Source: Xanthocytophaga flava | GTDB taxonomy: Bacteria > Bacteroidota > Bacteroidia > Cytophagales > 172606-1 | Direction of reading: 5' to 3' | Assembly: GCA_030068525.1 (NCBI GenBank) | Contig: JASJOS010000004.1 | Location: 372,001-436,000, forward strand | DNA: 64,000 nt | In this document: one piece after another, positions 60,939-64,000 of the stretch | Layout: each line of letters opens with the position of its first letter | How positions within the stretch are numbered: position 1 is the stretch's first letter | Translations under genes and position numbers: made by a program | The notes under the pieces: generated by a model | What the model was told of the DNA's origin: nothing | What the model saw: the letters and a program-made list of their open reading frames with translations, nothing else | Database searches by the model: none

Positions 60939-62339
60939 ATGATACATATTACAACACTATTACTAAAGGGTATACTCCTTTTTGGATTGGCAACTCTGCC
61001 GATAATCCCTTGCTTTTCGCAAATTACACCATCGTTTAAGTCGCTTCGGTATGAAGAAGAATATGCCTACTTAAAGATGGATAGTAGTCGGAACTGGTAC
61101 AAAAAAACGAAATACCTTTCTCTATCACCCACTGGAAATACCTATCTTTCCTTTGGAGGAGATATACGCTATCAGTACTTCTGGTTTAAAAATGAAGATT
61201 GGGGAGACACCCCACAGGACAAAGATGGCTATATTCTCACACGGTATCTTGCACATGCGGACTTCCGGGCTGGCAAAAATTTCAGGGCTTTTGTACAATT
61301 GCAAAGTAGCCTGGCTAACGGTAAGGAAGCCGAGCCCTCGCCGGTAGAGAACAGTCCGCTAAACCTTCATCAGGCCTTTATTGATATCACGCTGCCATTG
61401 AATAATACAGACCACCTTACCACCAGAATTGGTCGTCAGGAGTTGCTATACGGATCTCAACGGCTGGTATCAGTCAGAGAAGGTCCTAATAACCGTCAAT
61501 CCTTTGATGCGGCCAGACTACTGTATGAAGGGACTGACTGGAAAGCAGATTTCTTTTATTCTCATTCTGTTCGTGCCCAGCAACAGATATTTGCAGACGG
61601 ATTTACAAAACATACCCGGTTTTGGGGTGCATATACTGTTGTTAATCATATTCCGTTTTTACAAAACGCAGACATATATTATTTCGGTCTTCATAAACAA
61701 CAAGCTGCTTTTGATGATGGCGAGGGACGGGAACTTCGTCATTCTATTGGTACACGGCTATGGAATAGTACGAATAACTTTCGATATGATCTGGAAGGTG
61801 TATATCAGTTTGGTAGCTTTGGTACCAAAGATATTCATGCCTGGACGCTTTCTGCTAATACCGGATACAAATTTTCTCAGACAAAACTTCAACCTGAGAT
61901 AGGACTGAAAGCAGAATTGATCAGTGGGAATGCCAGCTATACAGATAATACCCTGCAAACTTTTAATCCGTTGTTTCCAAGAGGTGCTTATTTTGGGCTG
62001 GCAGCTTTAATCGGACCTGCCAATCTGATAGATATCCATCCATCTTTAGATCTCGACCTGACCCCCAAACTTATTTTTGGCGTTGATTATGATGTCTTCT
62101 GGCGATATAGTCAACATGATGGAATTTATGCACCCAATGTATCTCTTATCTATTCCGGAAAGGATATCAGTGACAAATTTATTGGGCAACAGTTTATTAC
62201 AGATCTGGTCTATACACCTAACAACTTTCTGTATTTCAGGGGTGAGCTTACCTGGTTTGCAGCAGGTGATTTTTTAAAAGCAGCAGGCACAGGAAAAGAT
62301 ATTTTGTTTAGTGCTGCTACCATTCAGCTAAAATTCTAA
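60939..62339 (+). CDS. Alginate-export-family outer membrane porin
   Basis: The 466-residue protein has a signal peptide (about 1-28, ending CFSQ), then an alginate_exp-type beta-barrel: YLSFGGDIRYQYFWFKNEDW, LTRYLAHADFRAGKNFRAFV, TTRIGRQELLYGSQRLVSVR and EGPNNRQSFDAARLLYEG. It ends in a C-terminal aromatic/hydrophobic strand (IQLKF). In many Bacteroidota such porins lie in catabolic clusters and act as uptake pores for small organic acids or aromatics. Its stop overlaps an ATG (TAATG at 62337-62341), so translation may be coupled with the cupin gene. Confidence 0.92.
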   Translation: MIHITTLLLKGILLFGLATLPIIPCFSQITPSFKSLRYEEEYAYLKMDSSRNWYKKTKYLSLSPTGNTYLSFGGDIRYQYFWFKNEDWGDTPQDKDGYILTRYLAHADFRAGKNFRAFVQLQSSLANGKEAEPSPVENSPLNLHQAFIDITLPLNNTDHLTTRIGRQELLYGSQRLVSVREGPNNRQSFDAARLLYEGTDWKADFFYSHSVRAQQQIFADGFTKHTRFWGAYTVVNHIPFLQNADIYYFGLHKQQAAFDDGEGRELRHSIGTRLWNSTNNFRYDLEGVYQFGSFGTKDIHAWTLSANTGYKFSQTKLQPEIGLKAELISGNASYTDNTLQTFNPLFPRGAYFGLAALIGPANLIDIHPSLDLDLTPKLIFGVDYDVFWRYSQHDGIYAPNVSLIYSGKDISDKFIGQQFITDLVYTPNNFLYFRGELTWFAAGDFLKAAGTGKDILFSAATIQLKF

Positions 62340-62407
62340 TGGTAGCAGATGAAAGCTTCCTGAAGAAAAATACAGACTATTTGTTTCTGCTTTTACACAA
62401 CCCAACT

Positions 62408-62959
62408 ATGGCTACAAAAAACACAACTATTCATAATAAGATAACCGGAGAGAAAATTACCTGGCTTGAAACTTCACAGGATTCCAATGGGAAGAGACTT
62501 GTGTTCCTATTTGAAGTAGCACCTAAAGGAAAGTTACCTGTTACTCACTATCATCCCAATCAAACGGAAACATTTGAAGTGTGCAAAGGTACTTTTACTG
62601 TTCGACTGGCTGGACAGGTACATATCTTAAAGGCAGGTGAAAAACTGCTTATTCCGAAAGGAGTTCCACATCAGTGGTGGAATGATTCTGTAAATGAACC
62701 TACAAAAATGAAAGTAATTTTTGAGCCAGCCTTGCATACGGAAACGTTTCTGGAACAGTTTTATGGCCTTAGCAATGATAATAAGACTGCAAAGGATGGT
62801 ACTCCTGCTTTTTTGCAGTTGATGGCCATGGTAAATGAATATGAAATTTATATCACTGGACCACCTTTGTTTATTCAGAAGGCATTGGGGTTTGTGCTTG
62901 GAGGATTGGCTAAATTAATTGGGATAAAAAAATATTACCCCCAATATAGTAAGAAGTAG
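62408..62959 (+). CDS. Cupin-domain protein
   Basis: I chose the ATG at 62408 (MATKNTTIHNKITGEKITWL, 183 residues), the usual family start. The ATG at 62339 overlaps the porin stop codon and would add 23 residues with a hydrophobic patch. Cupin motif 1 is LPVTHYHPNQTETFEVCKGT (His, His, Glu ligands) and motif 2 is LLIPKGVPHQWWND (His). A C-terminal helical tail of about 70 residues includes a hydrophobic stretch (IQKALGFVLGGLAKLIGI). It is probably a small dioxygenase, isomerase or binding protein of the same pathway as its neighbours. Confidence 0.88.
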   Translation: MATKNTTIHNKITGEKITWLETSQDSNGKRLVFLFEVAPKGKLPVTHYHPNQTETFEVCKGTFTVRLAGQVHILKAGEKLLIPKGVPHQWWNDSVNEPTKMKVIFEPALHTETFLEQFYGLSNDNKTAKDGTPAFLQLMAMVNEYEIYITGPPLFIQKALGFVLGGLAKLIGIKKYYPQYSKK

Positions 62960-63106
62960 TTGCCTATGGATAGTTGCTCTCCTCAGCAGATTTCAACTAT
63001 GTTGGAAGGTGTAATATAGACCAACATCCACCCACTGCCCGGCGTTCACCAGATAAGAGTAGCTTCGCTTACACAACTAAATGTAAAACAATTAATTCAA
63101 AAGAAA

Positions 63107-63901
63107 ATGGACTTACAACTGACAAACAAAACCGCATTTATCAGTGGTTCAACCGCAGGTATCGGCTATGCGATTGCAAAAAGACTGGCAACCGAAGGGG
63201 CAACAGTACTTATTAACGGTAGAACCCAGATTGCCATCGACAAAGCTGTAAACGAACTAAAAACAACAACTGGAAACCCAAATATATCTGGCATCGTGGC
63301 AGATTTCCTGGATGTTGACCAAATAAACCAACTACTCGATCAGCTACCTCCTATCGATATTCTGATCAATAATGCAGGAATATTTGAACCTAAATCGTTT
63401 GTCGATATCACTGATCAGGAATGGCTACGGTTTTTTGACATGAATGTACTGAGCGGCATCCGGTTATCACGTCATTTATTTCCCAGCATGTTAGAAAACA
63501 ACTGGGGACGAATTATTTTTATTTCAAGCGAAAATGCTGTATCACCAGCAAGTGAAATGGTACATTATAGTATGACCAAAACAGCTCAGATCGCTATCGG
63601 TCGGGGTATGGCTGAACTTACAAAAGGAACCGGTGTCACAGTTAACTCCATTTTGCCAGGCCCAACCAAATCGAGAGGAATGGCTGGGTTTATTTCTGAT
63701 ATGGCAGCAGTAAATACCATTACTATAGAGAAGGCGGAACAAAATTTCTTTAAAGATATTCGTCCTACCTCTTTGATACAACGTTTCGCATCTGTAGAAG
63801 AAATAGCAGATACGGTAGCTTATTATGTAAGTCCGTTAGCATCTGCCACCAATGGAGCTGCTATTCGTGTGGAAGGAGGAACCATCAACACCATTATCTG
63901 A
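63107..63901 (+). CDS. SDR-family NAD(P)-dependent oxidoreductase (copy 2)
   Basis: This 264-residue SDR is the near-identical twin of 40860-41654 (10 substitutions: M64V, K130N, T142N, T146P, I191M and five more near the C-terminus, approximate positions). The cofactor loop SGSTAGIGYAIAKRL, NNAG, Ser of FISSENA and YSMTK are kept. It lies 147 bp after the cupin gene and may be the last gene of the cluster. The duplicated DNA runs from about 63076 to about 63920, so only this gene was copied, not the cluster. Confidence 0.95.
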   Translation: MDLQLTNKTAFISGSTAGIGYAIAKRLATEGATVLINGRTQIAIDKAVNELKTTTGNPNISGIVADFLDVDQINQLLDQLPPIDILINNAGIFEPKSFVDITDQEWLRFFDMNVLSGIRLSRHLFPSMLENNWGRIIFISSENAVSPASEMVHYSMTKTAQIAIGRGMAELTKGTGVTVNSILPGPTKSRGMAGFISDMAAVNTITIEKAEQNFFKDIRPTSLIQRFASVEEIADTVAYYVSPLASATNGAAIRVEGGTINTII

Positions 63902-64000
63902 TTATTTAACTCACTTGGCCATCCTGCCAAAGACCTGATTTTTAACAGTTTTCTCAAAGCTTAGATTCTATACTATCTCTGTTCTTTCTGGCTTGGGTAT

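Overview
This window reads as part of a chromosome of a Bacteroidota bacterium, most likely order Cytophagales. The signs are an AT-rich genome, an ECF sigma / FecR anti-sigma / SusC-type TonB receptor trio with an STN domain, a secreted protein with a type IX secretion (Por) C-terminal sorting domain, many PAS-rich histidine kinases, Rcp1-like single-domain response regulators, and almost no Shine-Dalgarno sequences. The genus cannot be fixed from the sequence alone. I see no rRNA, tRNA, CRISPR array or prophage.

Layout. 1-4.1 kb (minus): a trans-envelope signalling locus, with ECF sigma factor, FecR-like anti-sigma and the N-terminal third of a SusC/RagA receptor that runs off the left edge. 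4.4-5.1 kb: an AraC-type regulator. 5.9-9.5 kb: a 1199-residue secreted beta-helix protein with two FN3 domains, two virtually identical PA14-like modules and a T9SS tail. 9.8-11.4 kb: three unrecognised small proteins (one membrane, one lipoprotein). 12-16 kb: AraC regulator, SnoaL-like protein, zinc-free MDR oxidoreductase and a methyltransferase, followed by a decayed TonB-receptor 3' end. 16.3-37.6 kb: a signalling region with four histidine kinases and three response regulators, interrupted by small enzymes (a broken alpha/beta hydrolase, RidA-like, cupin, M61 peptidase). 38-48.7 kb: small regulator-plus-enzyme modules (MarR/VOC, CheB-like, SDR, TraB/GumN, FAD monooxygenase/MarR, NmrA/AraC) with repeats and remnants between them, including a roughly 365-bp non-coding element with IS21-like ends. 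49.2-50.4 kb: a GH30 glucuronoxylanase lipoprotein. 51.3-55.6 kb: a second TPR-kinase / sigma-54-activator pair. 56-64 kb (plus): an apparently catabolic cluster of two alpha/beta hydrolases, a YtcJ-type amidohydrolase, an MBL-fold protein, an alginate-export-type porin, a cupin and an SDR that is a 96% identical copy of the one at 40.9 kb.

How it fits together. Two themes dominate. The first is sensing: five histidine kinases, four response regulators, a stand-alone CheB-like domain and an ECF/FecR/TonB relay, in which two cassettes are clearly duplicated (the Rcp1-like regulator with its long leader, and the TPR-HisKA_2 kinase with its NtrC-type partner). The second is small-molecule detoxification or catabolism under local AraC/MarR control, with several clean palindromic operator candidates. 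Duplication and decay are visible at every scale: a 552-bp intragenic repeat, a duplicated SDR gene, a kinase remnant preserving 27 aligned codons, a hydrolase broken by one stop codon, a receptor tail, and a deleted transposon.
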